A stretch of 64,000 nt of DNA, from positions 248,240 through 312,239 of the forward strand of contig NZ_GG667519.1 of assembly GCF_000159135.1 (NCBI RefSeq), in the 5' to 3' direction. The notes under the pieces are model-generated. The model was not told where the DNA came from. It saw only the letters and a program-made list of their open reading frames with translations, and did not search any database. Shown here one piece after another: positions 36,091-46,010 of the stretch. Positions within the stretch are counted from its first letter, which is position 1. Each line of letters starts with the position of its first letter. Origin of the DNA: Corynebacterium striatum ATCC 6940. Lineage in GTDB: Bacteria > Actinomycetota > Actinomycetes > Mycobacteriales > Mycobacteriaceae. The position numbers and the translations under genes are program-made.

Positions 36091-37082
36091 TAGAGATCAC
36101 GCACCTTGGTTCGGCGGACAATCCAGATGAACAGCGGTGCGCCTAGAAGTGGGGTGAGGATGCCCACGGCGACCTCGCTCGGCTTGGCGACGACGCGCCC
36201 CACCGTGTCCGCCGCCACCAACAGGAAGGCGCCGGCCAGGCCGGTCATGGGCAGCAGCAGGCGGTGGTCGGTGCCGAGCACTAGGCGCATGACGTGGGGG
36301 ACGATGAGGCCTACGAAAGCGATGGGGCCGGCAATCGCGGTGGCAGTACCGCACAGAATGACCGCGCCCACGGCGGAGAGCAAGCGCGTACGCACAACGT
36401 TGATGCCGAGGCCGGTAGCGACGTCGTCGCCAAGCGCAAGTGCGTTAAGTCCCGTGGCGCAGGCCAGGACAATGATGAGGCCGATGACGAGGAACGGCAC
36501 GGCCATACTAATTTGGGACCACTGCGCGCCACCGACGGAGCCGATTTGCCAGAAACGGAACTTGTCCATGACGTCGGTGCGCGGGAGCAGCACGGCGCTG
36601 ACCATGCTGGAACACGCGGTGGCCGTGGCAGCGCCTGAGAGTGCGAGCTTGAGCGGCGTGGCGCCGCCGCGGCCTAGGGAGCCGACGACGTAGACGAAGG
36701 TGGCGGCAGCGAAGGAGCCGATAATCGCCACGATCATCGTGGGCACGGGGCGGGAGAGCCCGAAGAACGCGATGCCCACCACGACGGCCAGCGCGGCGCC
36801 GGAGAGGATGCCGAAGATGCCAGGGTCGGCGAGCGGGTTGCGGGTCATGGCTTGGAACGTGGTTCCGGACATGGCGAGCGCGGCACCGACGAAGAGCGAC
36901 AACACGGTGCGTGGGACACGCAAATATGCGGCGGCCTCACTGGCTGTCGCGGTCGAACCGCCGAGGGCCGAGAGGGCGTCGGAAGGGGAAATTGTGCGCA
37001 CGCCAAACATGACCGAAGCCACCACTGCGAGAGCGGTGGCGGCTAAGAGTCCGATGATGACGGCGATTTTCTTGGCCGCCAC
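36090..37082 (-). CDS. ferric siderophore ABC transporter permease 1
   Basis: A 330-residue FecCD-family permease, paralogous to its neighbour: RVPRTVLSLFVGAALAMSGT, FQAMTRNPLADPGIFGILSG, GPIAFVGLIVPHVMRLVLG and a C-terminal GAPLFIWIVRRTKVRDL. The GTG at 37082 gives a start right at the first helix (VAAKKIAVIIGLL), 5 bp after the binding-protein stop. An ATG at 37139 is possible, but it would overlap the binding protein by 52 bp and add an unhelpful polar tail. Confidence 0.9.
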   Translation of the reverse strand: MAAKKIAVIIGLLAATALAVVASVMFGVRTISPSDALSALGGSTATASEAAAYLRVPRTVLSLFVGAALAMSGTTFQAMTRNPLADPGIFGILSGAALAVVVGIAFFGLSRPVPTMIVAIIGSFAAATFVYVVGSLGRGGATPLKLALSGAATATACSSMVSAVLLPRTDVMDKFRFWQIGSVGGAQWSQISMAVPFLVIGLIIVLACATGLNALALGDDVATGLGINVVRTRLLSAVGAVILCGTATAIAGPIAFVGLIVPHVMRLVLGTDHRLLLPMTGLAGAFLLVAADTVGRVVAKPSEVAVGILTPLLGAPLFIWIVRRTKVRDL

Positions 37083-37087
37083 GTGAT

Positions 37088-38143
37088 TTAAGCCTGCAGA
37101 CCGGAGTTCAGCTGCTCGAAGTACTTGTCGATGCCCCACGGAATAGACAGCGGGGACTGGTTCGCCGAAGCGCCCAGCGGGCCGTTCTCGAGGAAGACCA
37201 CGTTGCCCTTCTGAACTGCCGGGATCTTGCCCTTGAGCGGATCCTTCTGCAGCTCCTCGAGGGTCTTCTTGTCATCGTCGGCGTTTCCGGTGGAGTAGGC
37301 CACGATGAGGTCAACGTCGTTGAACTCTTCTGGCTTCTCAGCGGAGACCTCGACCCAGAACTGCTCGGCGTTCTCGGAGTTCTTTTCCACGATGTCCGGG
37401 GTGCCCAGGCCATGCTCGGCCAGGAAGCCCATGCGTGGGTCGTCGGTGGTGTAGAAGCCGATCTTGGAAGCATCGGTGCTACCGCCGAAGGCGGTGAACA
37501 GGACCTTCTTGTCCTTGAGAGCCGGGTACTTGTCCAGGGCCTTCTCGGTTTGGGCATCGAGATCCTCGATGAGCTTTTCGCCCTCGTCCTTCTTACCGAT
37601 GGCCTCAGCGTTCAGCTCAATCATGTCCTCGAGGGAGGTCGCCCACGGGACGTCCGGGTAGGCCACGACCGGGGCAATCTTGGACAGGGTGTCGTAGTCC
37701 TCCTGGGTCAGACCGGAGTAGGAAGCGAGGATGACGTCCGGCTGGGTGTCAGCGACCTGCTCGAACGGGATGCCGTCGGTCTCATCAAAGAGGACCGGAG
37801 TCTCCGCGCCGAGCTCCTTGAGCTTCTCCTCGGTCCACGGCAAGACGCCGTTGTTGTCATCGTCGCCCCAGGTGGTCTTGGACATGCCCACTGGGACAAC
37901 GCCCAGCGCCAAAGGAACCTCGTGGTTAGCCCAACCCACGGTAGCCACGCGTTCTGGTGCCTTCTCGATGGTGGTCTCGCCGAACGCGTGCTTGATGGTC
38001 ACCGGGAATGCGGCGGAGTCCGCGGAGTTAGACGACGACGCGGAGTTGTTCTCTCCAGTGGAAGAGCTGTCCGAGGAGCAGGCTGCCAAAGTGAAGATGG
38101 TGGCCGCTGCCGCGACGGTGGCGATGATGCGTTGCGCTCGCAC
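37088..38143 (-). CDS. iron-siderophore substrate-binding lipoprotein
   Basis: A 351-residue FepB/FhuD-type binding protein. The lipoprotein signal is MRAQRIIATVAAAATIFTLA with the lipobox cysteine directly after LAA (AACSSD). A Ser/Asn-rich linker follows, then the periplasmic-binding-type fold (PERVATVGWANHEVPLALGV, DVILASYSGLTQEDYDTLSK, GWAN and a C-terminal IPWGIDKYFEQL). The start is GTG at 38143 with AAAGGAG upstream. It is the first gene of the five-gene operon and lies behind a DtxR-like box. Confidence 0.93.
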   Translation of the reverse strand: MRAQRIIATVAAAATIFTLAACSSDSSSTGENNSASSSNSADSAAFPVTIKHAFGETTIEKAPERVATVGWANHEVPLALGVVPVGMSKTTWGDDDNNGVLPWTEEKLKELGAETPVLFDETDGIPFEQVADTQPDVILASYSGLTQEDYDTLSKIAPVVAYPDVPWATSLEDMIELNAEAIGKKDEGEKLIEDLDAQTEKALDKYPALKDKKVLFTAFGGSTDASKIGFYTTDDPRMGFLAEHGLGTPDIVEKNSENAEQFWVEVSAEKPEEFNDVDLIVAYSTGNADDDKKTLEELQKDPLKGKIPAVQKGNVVFLENGPLGASANQSPLSIPWGIDKYFEQLNSGLQA

Positions 38144-38182
38144 TAGGGAACTCCTTTGAAGAGTAGGTAAAGCTTTTCTAAC

Positions 38183-38201
38183 TTAGGCAAGACTATTGCA
38201 C
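38183..38201 (-). promoter_or_regulatory. putative DtxR box of the siderophore operon
   Basis: TTAGGCAAGACTATTGCAC keeps TTAGG and AGnCTA of the corynebacterial DtxR consensus, about 10 of 19 positions. It lies about 40 bp upstream of the binding-protein gene, the first gene of an iron uptake operon. The call rests on position as much as on the match. Confidence 0.45.
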
Positions 38202-38325
38202 CACACTCGTGTTGTGTAATTTGACCTCTGTGATGTGTGACATAAACCCATCATGATGTGGGAAAAGCACATTTGGGCGGCCGTGGCTTACGAAGGATCC
38301 CTCCCGCGCGCTAAGGTCTCCGCTC

Positions 38326-39591
38326 GTGAATTCTGTCTCCTTAAGCTCCCAAAACAACCACGACCGCGCCGACCAACCGCGCGTGCCCCGCCAAACTGAA
38401 ATCTCGTCGACCCGCCGCACCCTCGTCACGCTCGCCCTGGCGCTGGGTGCCTTTTCCATCGGCACCACGGAGTTCGTCTCCATGGGTCTGCTGCCGCTCA
38501 TCGCGGGTGACTTTGGTATTACGGAAGACACCGCCTCGACACTAATCACCGTCTACGCCATCGGCGTCGTCGTCGGCGCTCCCGTTATCTCAGCCGTGAC
38601 GGGCAAGCTGCCGCGCCGCCGCCTCATCATCTTGCTCATCGGCTTCCTCCTCGTGGGCAACCTGCTCACCGCCTTGGCACCGAACTACGCCACGCTGCTG
38701 GCCGCTCGCTTCATTGCAGGTCTGCCGCACGGCGCGTACTTCTCCGTGGCCAACCTGTCCGCCGCCGCCATGGCGCCGAAGGGCGGTCGCGGTAAGGCAA
38801 TGGCTGCCATCGGCATGGGCCTGGCCGTGGCCACTGTTATGGGCGTTCCCGCGGCCCAGGCACTCGGCCAGAACCTGGGCTGGCACGCTGCCTACTTCCT
38901 CGTGGTCATCCTCGCGCTGGCAACGATGGTCTTGCTATACTTCCTCTTCCCGCACATGACGGAGATGCCGTCCACTGACATCTCCACCGAGCTCGGCGCG
39001 CTGAAAAACCTGCAGGTTTGGCTGTCGGTCATCATGGGCATCGTCGGATTCGGCGGCATGTTCGCGGTCTACACCTACATCACATGGACCATGACCGAAG
39101 TCGCCGGAATGCCGGATCGCTGGACCTGGGCAGTGCTCATGGTTTATGGCATCGGCATGACCATTGGCAACGGCGTCGGCGGCGCGCTGTCTGACCGCAA
39201 CACCGAATACTCCATCCTTTTCGCCCTCGTATTCCTCGTGGCGACGTCCCTGGTGTTCTACTTCGGCGCGCACAATCTCTGGGCAGCGACCATCGCGTTC
39301 GGCTTCCTCGCCTTCTTCGGCGCGGTCCTCATCCCGTCGCTGCAGCTGCGCCTCATGATCGTTGCTGGCGACGCCCAGACCCTCGCCTCCGCGCTGAACC
39401 AGTCCGCGCTCAATATTGCCAACGCCATGGGTGCGGCCCTCGGTGGCCTCGTGGTGGGCGCCGGTTTCAACTACAACGCCACCTCCCTGGTGGGCGTCGT
39501 CCTCGCCTCGCTGGGCATCATCGTGTGGATCGTTTCCCAGGTCACCGCCAAGCGTAGCGGCGTGCATGTAAAGATCATCGAGCAGAGCTAA
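38326..39591 (+). CDS. MFS transporter, DHA1 family
   Basis: A 421-residue major facilitator with twelve predicted helices, in the AraJ/NepI-like drug-proton antiporter group. After a polar tail of about 30 residues comes ALALGAFSIGTTEFVSMGLL with the TEF signature of helix one. GKLPRRRLIILLIGFLLVGN is the helix 2-3 loop motif, RFIAGLPHGAYFSVANLSAA is motif B, and GVPAAQALGQNLGWHAAYFL is motif C. The substrate is unknown; drugs, sugars or nucleosides are typical. The start is GTG at 38326. It stands alone. Confidence 0.88.
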   Translation: MNSVSLSSQNNHDRADQPRVPRQTEISSTRRTLVTLALALGAFSIGTTEFVSMGLLPLIAGDFGITEDTASTLITVYAIGVVVGAPVISAVTGKLPRRRLIILLIGFLLVGNLLTALAPNYATLLAARFIAGLPHGAYFSVANLSAAAMAPKGGRGKAMAAIGMGLAVATVMGVPAAQALGQNLGWHAAYFLVVILALATMVLLYFLFPHMTEMPSTDISTELGALKNLQVWLSVIMGIVGFGGMFAVYTYITWTMTEVAGMPDRWTWAVLMVYGIGMTIGNGVGGALSDRNTEYSILFALVFLVATSLVFYFGAHNLWAATIAFGFLAFFGAVLIPSLQLRLMIVAGDAQTLASALNQSALNIANAMGAALGGLVVGAGFNYNATSLVGVVLASLGIIVWIVSQVTAKRSGVHVKIIEQS

Positions 39592-39659
39592 CACCCAGCA
39601 CACGGTGGGGCACGACGGCGGTGGTCTTGTTCCTTTTGCGCGCAAGTAGACTAGCGCGC

Positions 39660-40583
39660 ATGACTTTTACTATTGCGAGCGTCAACGTCAACGGCATCCG
39701 CGCCGCCTGCAAGCAGCGCAATGAAAATAACCCGGGAATGAATGTCTGGCTCGAGGAGACCACCGCCGACGTGGTCCTCATGCAAGAAGTTCGCGCGAAT
39801 CCGAAGGAAACCCAGAAGGCACTCGCGCCCGCTCTTGAGGCCGGCTGGCACTTGGTCCAGGCCGAGTCCGCCGCGAAGGGCCGCGCGGGCGTGGGCATTC
39901 TTTCGCGCACGCCGCTGAGCGACGTCTCAGTTGGCTTCGGGTCCTTCTCCGAGTCCGGTCGCTTCATCGCCGCGACTGTCGACGCCGAGGGCGGCCCGGT
40001 ACGCGTGGCCTCCCTGTACCTGCCGTCTGGCGATACTGATTCCCCGAAGCAGGATGAGAAGTACCTCTTCCTCGACGAGTTCTCGGAGGTCCTCGCCGAC
40101 TTGGCCGCGACTTATCCGCAGGCCGTTATCGGTGGCGACTGGAACATCTGTCACCGAGCGCAGGATCTCAAGAACAACAAGTCCAATGAGAAGAAGTCCG
40201 GCCACCTGCCTGAGGAGCGTGCGTTCATGGACCACGTGTTTGGCTCCTTCCCGGATGAGCTTCCGCAGGACAAAAAGGGCCTTGGGGACTACCTCGGCGT
40301 GATCGACTACGCCACGAATACCGACTGGTCAGCCCGCGTTCCGGGGGAGGACGCCGTGCAGTGGTACGACGTCGCCAGGCGCCTTGCCCCCGATGCTGAC
40401 GGTCCGTACACCTGGTGGACCTACCGCGGCCAAGCGTTTAATAACGACGCTGGCTGGCGCATCGACTACCAGGCTGCCACCAAGGCAATGCTGGAGCGCG
40501 CGGAGAAAACCTGGGTTGAAAAGGCACCCACGGTGGAACAGCGCTGGTCGGATCACTCGCCTTTGCTGGTGCAGTACCGCTAG
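39660..40583 (+). CDS. exonuclease III family DNA repair enzyme
   Basis: A 307-residue Mg-dependent endonuclease/exonuclease of the ExoIII/ExoA (AP endonuclease) type. Motifs are ASVNVNGIRAA at the start, VLMQEVRAN (metal-binding Glu), VIGGDWNICH (catalytic Asp/Asn), TWWTYRGQAFNNDAGWRIDY and the final WSDHSPLL (catalytic Asp-His). It would cut at abasic sites in base-excision repair. The ATG at 39660 begins at the first beta strand. The small membrane protein gene follows 56 bp downstream. Confidence 0.9.
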   Translation: MTFTIASVNVNGIRAACKQRNENNPGMNVWLEETTADVVLMQEVRANPKETQKALAPALEAGWHLVQAESAAKGRAGVGILSRTPLSDVSVGFGSFSESGRFIAATVDAEGGPVRVASLYLPSGDTDSPKQDEKYLFLDEFSEVLADLAATYPQAVIGGDWNICHRAQDLKNNKSNEKKSGHLPEERAFMDHVFGSFPDELPQDKKGLGDYLGVIDYATNTDWSARVPGEDAVQWYDVARRLAPDADGPYTWWTYRGQAFNNDAGWRIDYQAATKAMLERAEKTWVEKAPTVEQRWSDHSPLLVQYR

Positions 40584-40639
40584 ACGGTGCTAAGCTGTGC
40601 GAGTCTCAAAAATCTTAGATTCTTAAAACGGAGAACCTC

Positions 40640-40831
40640 ATGACCCGCGCAATTATTTACTTCGTGCTCGGCGCCGTCCTGCTCGGCCTGGGTATCTGGT
40701 GGTGGACCATCGTCGGTCCGTCCTTCGCATTCCTGGCTCCGATCATCCTCCAGGGCGTCGGCGGCGCGTTCATGGTCGCTGGTTGGGCAATTATGCTCGA
40801 CATTCACTCGCCGACTTCTCGCAAGCTCTAA
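40640..40831 (+). CDS. small two-helix membrane protein
   Basis: A 63-residue protein with two hydrophobic helices (IIYFVLGAVLLGLGIWWWTI and a second around APIILQGVGGAFMVAGWAIM) and a short polar tail (DIHSPTSRKL). GGAG lies about 8 bp upstream of the ATG. Codon use is typical of the core genome. The function is unknown. A perfect 20-bp palindrome and a terminator follow. Confidence 0.75.
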   Translation: MTRAIIYFVLGAVLLGLGIWWWTIVGPSFAFLAPIILQGVGGAFMVAGWAIMLDIHSPTSRKL

Positions 40832-40851
40832 GTTTGCATTTGCTGCTAAAG

Positions 40852-40871
40852 CACTCACCTGCAGGTGAGTG
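40852..40871. repeat. perfect 20-bp palindrome
   Basis: CACTCACCTG is followed directly by its reverse complement CAGGTGAGTG, with no loop. It lies 20 bp after the stop of the small membrane protein gene and just before the terminator. A loop-free palindrome suits a dimeric DNA-binding protein better than an RNA hairpin. Confidence 0.6.
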
Positions 40872-40877
40872 TCTCCC

Positions 40878-40927
40878 CCCCATTAGGTTCGTCTGAAAGA
40901 ACAGACGCTGCCTGGTGGGGATTTTTT
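40878..40927 (+). terminator. rho-independent terminator
   Basis: The outer stem is CCCCATTAGG (40878-40887) with CCTGGTGGGG (40911-40920), including two G-T pairs. The inner stem is CGTCTG (40890-40895) with CAGACG (40902-40907). A run of six T follows (40922-40927). It ends the transcript of the small membrane protein and probably the exonuclease gene. Confidence 0.8.
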
Positions 40928-41093
40928 ATGTCGTTACACCGACTATAAGCTCTTCGAACTGCCGCCTCGTAGCTTTGTGGCTGCTCCACGTGTCGGCTCA
41001 CTGTGAACATGTTAACCTTGGGCCGAAAGCAGGAGTGAAACACCGGGGTTATTTACGACTCTAGGCAAAATTTTCTCAATGGTTTTACCGTCA

Positions 41094-41122
41094 TTGATGA
41101 CGTAGAGAACTTCGCCGATTAT
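41094..41122 (+). promoter_or_regulatory. promoter of the DinB-like gene
   Basis: TTGATG (41094-41099), a 17-bp spacer and GATTAT (41117-41122), about 35 bp upstream of the start codon. It is the only good sigma-A-type match in the gap. Confidence 0.45.
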
Positions 41123-41157
41123 CAGGCTGCTTCCGTATGTAGCTAAGGGGAGCTAGC

Positions 41158-41646
41158 TTGGGTCTTATGAACGTTCTTCTTGATCTAGCCCAGCGCCCTA
41201 TCGACACGCTTGATGCACTGCCGGAGGTTTCCGTCGAGCAGGCCAACGCCCATCTGGGTGGGCACCCGAATTCGATTGCTTGGTTGCTGTGGCATACCGG
41301 CCGCATGGCGGACATTCAGCTCGCTGCCCTGACTGGTGAGCCCGAGGTGTGGGAGCGCTTCGACATCGCGCTGCCGGATTCCATGGGCTACGGGCAGGCC
41401 CCGGAGGAGGCGCGGGCGATTGCGGTAGATGAGGCGTCGCTAAGCGCAGTGCGTGATTACGTCCGCGCCACCCTTGAGGCGGTGCGCGACTATTGCGCAA
41501 CGCTTTCCGACGCCGCCCTCGACGACATCGTCGACACCAACTGGACTCCGCACGTGAGTAGGGGAGTGCGCTTGGTTTCCATCATCGATGATGCCGTGCA
41601 GCACCTTGGCGCAGCCAACCACTTGGCAGGCGTGCCACGAGGGTAG
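41158..41646 (+). CDS. DinB/DUF664-like four-helix protein
   Basis: A 162-residue DinB-like protein. The metal-ligand histidines of the fold are visible in GHPNSIAWLLWHTGRMADIQ and VQHLGAANHLAG. Related proteins include mycothiol- or bacillithiol-dependent transferases and detoxifying enzymes, and corynebacteria make mycothiol. The TTG at 41158 is chosen because AAGGGGAG lies 5 bp before it; the ATG at 41167 is the alternative. trpS follows 11 bp downstream. Confidence 0.75.
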   Translation: MGLMNVLLDLAQRPIDTLDALPEVSVEQANAHLGGHPNSIAWLLWHTGRMADIQLAALTGEPEVWERFDIALPDSMGYGQAPEEARAIAVDEASLSAVRDYVRATLEAVRDYCATLSDAALDDIVDTNWTPHVSRGVRLVSIIDDAVQHLGAANHLAGVPRG

Positions 41647-41651
41647 ACTAG

Positions 41652-42677
<1,026 letters not shown>

Positions 42678-42755
42678 TCTGCACGGTGGTGCGTAGTCAC
42701 GCTAACCTGGGTAGTCCGAACTTATTAGTGAAAATTTGTAAAGGACCGACTGCCC

Positions 42756-43838
42756 GTGGCTACCTCCACTCAGACAGATCAATCAAAAACGGACGATTAC
42801 GGCATCGAGCGCGCACATGCCGATGATCCGGGTCCTGTGGACAAGGTGAGGGAGAAATCCCCCTTCGTCGACCACATCATGCGCATGCTGGGGCGCTATG
42901 GCGAGCAGGGCGGCAACCAGTTTGCCGCCGGCATTACCTACTTCTCAGTGCTGGCAATCTTCCCGCTGTTCATGCTTGCGGTTGCTGGCGCGGCCACAGT
43001 TTTGGCTACCCGCCCGGACCTCATGCAGCAAGTGCAGGACCAGATCGCGAACTCCGTGTCCGGCGACTTGGGCGACACCCTCAATGAGCTCCTTGAGACC
43101 GCCATCGCCCAGCGCGGCGCTATGTACGGCATCGGTGGTTTGACCACCCTGTGGTCCGGCCTGGGCTGGATGAATAACCTGCGCATCGGCATCTCCGCGA
43201 TGTGGGATAAGGACCCAAACGAGACCCAGGGCAACTTCTTTACGCAGAAGCTCAGTGACCTGTTGGGCCTCATCGGCCTGCTGGTGGCGCTCATCATCGC
43301 CTTCGGCGTAACCGCTGCGGGTTCCTCTGGACTGACTCAGAAGGTCTTCGAGTGGGTCGGCATTGAGTCCTTCCCGGGGATGGATGCAGTGCTGGTCTTG
43401 GCCGGCATCGTGATCGGCTTGGTGGCCAACTTCCTGGTGTTCTGGTGGATGATTGTCTTCCTGCCGCGCACCGACGTGCCGACCAAGTCAGGACTGAAGG
43501 GCGCAGCTATCGGCGCGGTGGCCTTCGAGGCCATCAAGCAGCTGTCCACCGTTATCATGTCCTCAGCTTCGGGCAACCCGGCCGGTGCGGTATTCGGTCC
43601 AGTCATCGTGCTTATGGTCGTGATGTACCTAATCTGGCGCGTTGTTCTGTACGTCTCCGCGTGGACTGCAACCACCGAGGAATCCATGGAGCTTGCTGAG
43701 CCGCCAGTGCCGGAGCCGGCCGTCATCCGCGTGCGCAACGAGGTCAAATCTGGCCCGTCCACCGGTGTGACCTTGGGCGCGGGCGCCGTACTTGGTGCAG
43801 CCGCCGCGGGCGTTGCTGCGCTGCTGCGCCGTAAGTAG
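42756..43838 (+). CDS. YihY/BrkB family membrane protein
   Basis: A 360-residue protein with a polar N-terminus of about 55 residues, then six predicted helices. The YihY (formerly ribonuclease BN) signature is seen in AAGITYFSVLAIFPLFMLAV and in the later segments LGWMNNLRIGISAMWD and VFWWMIVFLPRTDVPTKSGL. A charged tail ends in a further short helix (GVTLGAGAVLGAAAAGVAAL). The start is GTG at 42756 with AAAGGA upstream. The family's function is unsettled. Confidence 0.87.
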   Translation: MATSTQTDQSKTDDYGIERAHADDPGPVDKVREKSPFVDHIMRMLGRYGEQGGNQFAAGITYFSVLAIFPLFMLAVAGAATVLATRPDLMQQVQDQIANSVSGDLGDTLNELLETAIAQRGAMYGIGGLTTLWSGLGWMNNLRIGISAMWDKDPNETQGNFFTQKLSDLLGLIGLLVALIIAFGVTAAGSSGLTQKVFEWVGIESFPGMDAVLVLAGIVIGLVANFLVFWWMIVFLPRTDVPTKSGLKGAAIGAVAFEAIKQLSTVIMSSASGNPAGAVFGPVIVLMVVMYLIWRVVLYVSAWTATTEESMELAEPPVPEPAVIRVRNEVKSGPSTGVTLGAGAVLGAAAAGVAALLRRK

Positions 43839-43888
43839 CATTCCCCGTAGTTCAAATAGTTTCCGATCCCTGACTTAGACTGCTTGCT

Positions 43889-44743
43889 ATGACTCCAGAT
43901 TCCTTTGCCCCAGACCTGTATGAGCACTTCGACCTTGACCGCCGCAACACCTCCCGTGAGCTGGGAATTTTATTGGCAGCGAAGGATGCACGTCTGGAAC
44001 AGATGGGGTTTGAAATCGGCGATGATCGCCGTCAGGAAGCGCAGATTGCGCATACCATTTTGTCTTCGCCAGAGATTCGTGCGACTTATGATCAGGGACT
44101 CGAGGATCAGCTGCGCCCAACGTGGCCGCAGCTGAGCGAGCTAGCGGCTTATGGTGAGTGGCCCTTCAATGTTCAGCACAGCTTCCAGCAGTCCAATCAG
44201 CAGCAGTACGGATTCGCACCGACTGCACAGGCGCAGCAGTCACCGTTCGATCCCTTCACACATCCCAACCAAGCCTCTGTGCCAGCGCTTCAGGCAAGCC
44301 CTTATACCCCGGCAGCCTCTGCGCAGGAGCGCCCTTTGGCCAGCACCCGCGCCATCATGGCTATCGCGGACATCTTCGTCTGCAGCATCATCAGCTCGCC
44401 GGTGCTGGCTTTCGCCACCGATACCTCGACTTTTTCTGCCTCGTTTTTGATGGGGCTGTGTGCCATTCTCTATTGCGTAGGCTTCGAGGTGGTTCTCGGC
44501 GGAACCCCAATGAAGAAACTTATGGGCTACGAGGTTCGCGATTCCACCACGGGCGAAAAACTCAGCTGGGTTCAGTCGCTGAAGCGTCAGTGGTGGCGCG
44601 CCATCACCATCGTTCCGGGTCTGGGCAGTGTGGTGAGCTTCTTCGCCGCTATCTTCTACGCCACCTCTATCAAGCAGGAAAACGGCCTACTTGGCGCGCA
44701 TGACAAGCTTGCTAACGCCGAAGTAGTGAAAAAGCAGCGCTAA
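43889..44743 (+). CDS. RDD family membrane protein
   Basis: A 284-residue protein in three parts. An N-terminal domain of about 85 residues (YEHFDLDRRNTSRELGILLA) is possibly J-domain-like by layout. A Gln/Pro-rich linker covers about 90-150. The C-terminal RDD membrane domain covers about 155-270 (RAIMAIADIFVCSIISSPVL, GTPMKKLMGYEVRDSTTGEK, then RQWWRAITIVPGLGSVVSFF). The first Arg and the Asp of the RDD motif are present. The 3' end overlaps the convergent dacC gene by 32 bp. The function is unknown. Confidence 0.82.
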   Translation: MTPDSFAPDLYEHFDLDRRNTSRELGILLAAKDARLEQMGFEIGDDRRQEAQIAHTILSSPEIRATYDQGLEDQLRPTWPQLSELAAYGEWPFNVQHSFQQSNQQQYGFAPTAQAQQSPFDPFTHPNQASVPALQASPYTPAASAQERPLASTRAIMAIADIFVCSIISSPVLAFATDTSTFSASFLMGLCAILYCVGFEVVLGGTPMKKLMGYEVRDSTTGEKLSWVQSLKRQWWRAITIVPGLGSVVSFFAAIFYATSIKQENGLLGAHDKLANAEVVKKQR

Positions 44744-45971
44744 CGATAACTAGCAGGGCCACAATTGCGGCCACGGCCCAGCCAGCCCAGCCTTCGATTC
44801 CCTCGAGGGCTGATTTTTTATGGGCAGATGCGCTTGGCGACGTCGTCGGTGCAGGCTCTTTTGTCTTCGTCGCGGTAGAGGTGTTGCTAGTGGGGGCGGC
44901 GGCGTCGGAAAGCGTGCCCACTCCCTCGCCTGGCTTTACCTTGTAGGCTTCGTCTAGCAGCATCTGTGCCTGCTGCCAGGCGCGGAAGCCGTGCTCGACG
45001 GTGGTGTCGAGGATGACTGCCTGAAGGCGGCGGCCGCCGCGGTCGAGTGCGCCGACGAACGTGTGGTGGGCGTCCTCGGTGTAGCCGGTCTTGCCGCCGA
45101 TGCCGTCTGGATCGTTGAGGAAGAGGCCGTTATCGTTCCACAGCTCGTAACCGGGCAGCTCGCCCCAGCCGGGGAACTCGACGTGTTCTGTGTCCACGAT
45201 GCGGGCAAAGGTCTTGTTGCGGAATGCAGCGCGGTAAATGATGGAGATATCTTCCGCGGACGTGGACATGCCTGCGGAGTCGAGGCCAGAGTAGCTGGCG
45301 GCGCGGGTGGAGCGGGTGCCGAGCTTCTTCGCGAGGGCGTTGACCTTCTTGGACGCTTCCTCGTCGCCGCCAAGCTGGCCCGCAAGGGCGTGTGCGGCGT
45401 CGTTGCCGGATGCCATGAGCAGGCCCTGTAGGAGCTGCTCGACGGTGTATTCGCCGTCCGGGCCGATGCCCACGGCGGAGCCTTCGATGGAGGCGTCCTT
45501 CATGGTGGCCTTGACCTTCTTGTCGAGCGGAACCTCGTCGATGACCACGAGCGCCAGCAACGCCTTGATGATTGATGCTGGGCGGTAGCGGCCGTTGGGG
45601 TCCTTCATCGCGATGATTTCGCCGGTGTCGATGTCGCTGACCATCCACGCGGAGGCGACGACGTCCTTGTTGACCTCAAAGCCATGGGGCGCGGTGACGC
45701 CGCAGCTTTCAGATGACTCCACGGCGGGCAGCGGCGTCGGCGTGGGCTGGCCGGGGGCGAGGCGCTCGGAGGTGGACACCGGTTCGGCGGGCCTGAGTGC
45801 GTGGGGGCAGTTATCGGTATTGGGCGCTTCCCTACGGATGGAGGAAGACTCTGCCTCCGCGCTCAGTTCTGCGGCGTCGCCCGGCGTGGGCTCGGTGTCC
45901 TGAGCCAATGCAAGCGGGGTGCTGGCAACGAGGCAGGCCGAGGCGAGGGCAGTAGCGATGAAGTTTTTCAT
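44712..45971 (-). CDS. D-alanyl-D-alanine carboxypeptidase
   Basis: A 419-residue low-molecular-weight penicillin-binding protein that trims the pentapeptides of peptidoglycan. The signal peptide is MKNFIATALASACLVASTPL ending ALA-QD. The active-site set is complete: SIIK (Ser and Lys), SGNDAAH (SxN) and GGKTGYTEDAHHTFVG (KTG). A Ser/Thr/Pro-rich linker leads to a C-terminal anchor helix (GWAVAAIVALLVIVSAAFSL). The ATG at 45971 is chosen because the signal peptide begins there. The gene is divergent from the deaminase-like gene with a gap of only 39 bp. Confidence 0.92.
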   Translation of the reverse strand: MKNFIATALASACLVASTPLALAQDTEPTPGDAAELSAEAESSSIRREAPNTDNCPHALRPAEPVSTSERLAPGQPTPTPLPAVESSESCGVTAPHGFEVNKDVVASAWMVSDIDTGEIIAMKDPNGRYRPASIIKALLALVVIDEVPLDKKVKATMKDASIEGSAVGIGPDGEYTVEQLLQGLLMASGNDAAHALAGQLGGDEEASKKVNALAKKLGTRSTRAASYSGLDSAGMSTSAEDISIIYRAAFRNKTFARIVDTEHVEFPGWGELPGYELWNDNGLFLNDPDGIGGKTGYTEDAHHTFVGALDRGGRRLQAVILDTTVEHGFRAWQQAQMLLDEAYKVKPGEGVGTLSDAAAPTSNTSTATKTKEPAPTTSPSASAHKKSALEGIEGWAGWAVAAIVALLVIVSAAFSLLRR

Positions 45972-46010
45972 AACATGACACATCTTAAGCCCGTGCCTAG
46001 GATGTTCCTT

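Larger units (their letters stand above)
40832..41157. other. 326-bp gap: palindrome, terminator and promoter
   Basis: This gap holds the palindrome at 40852-40871, the terminator at 40878-40927, about 160 bp of A/T-richer sequence with no frame of note, and the promoter at 41094-41122. No RNA gene was recognised. Confidence 0.5.
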
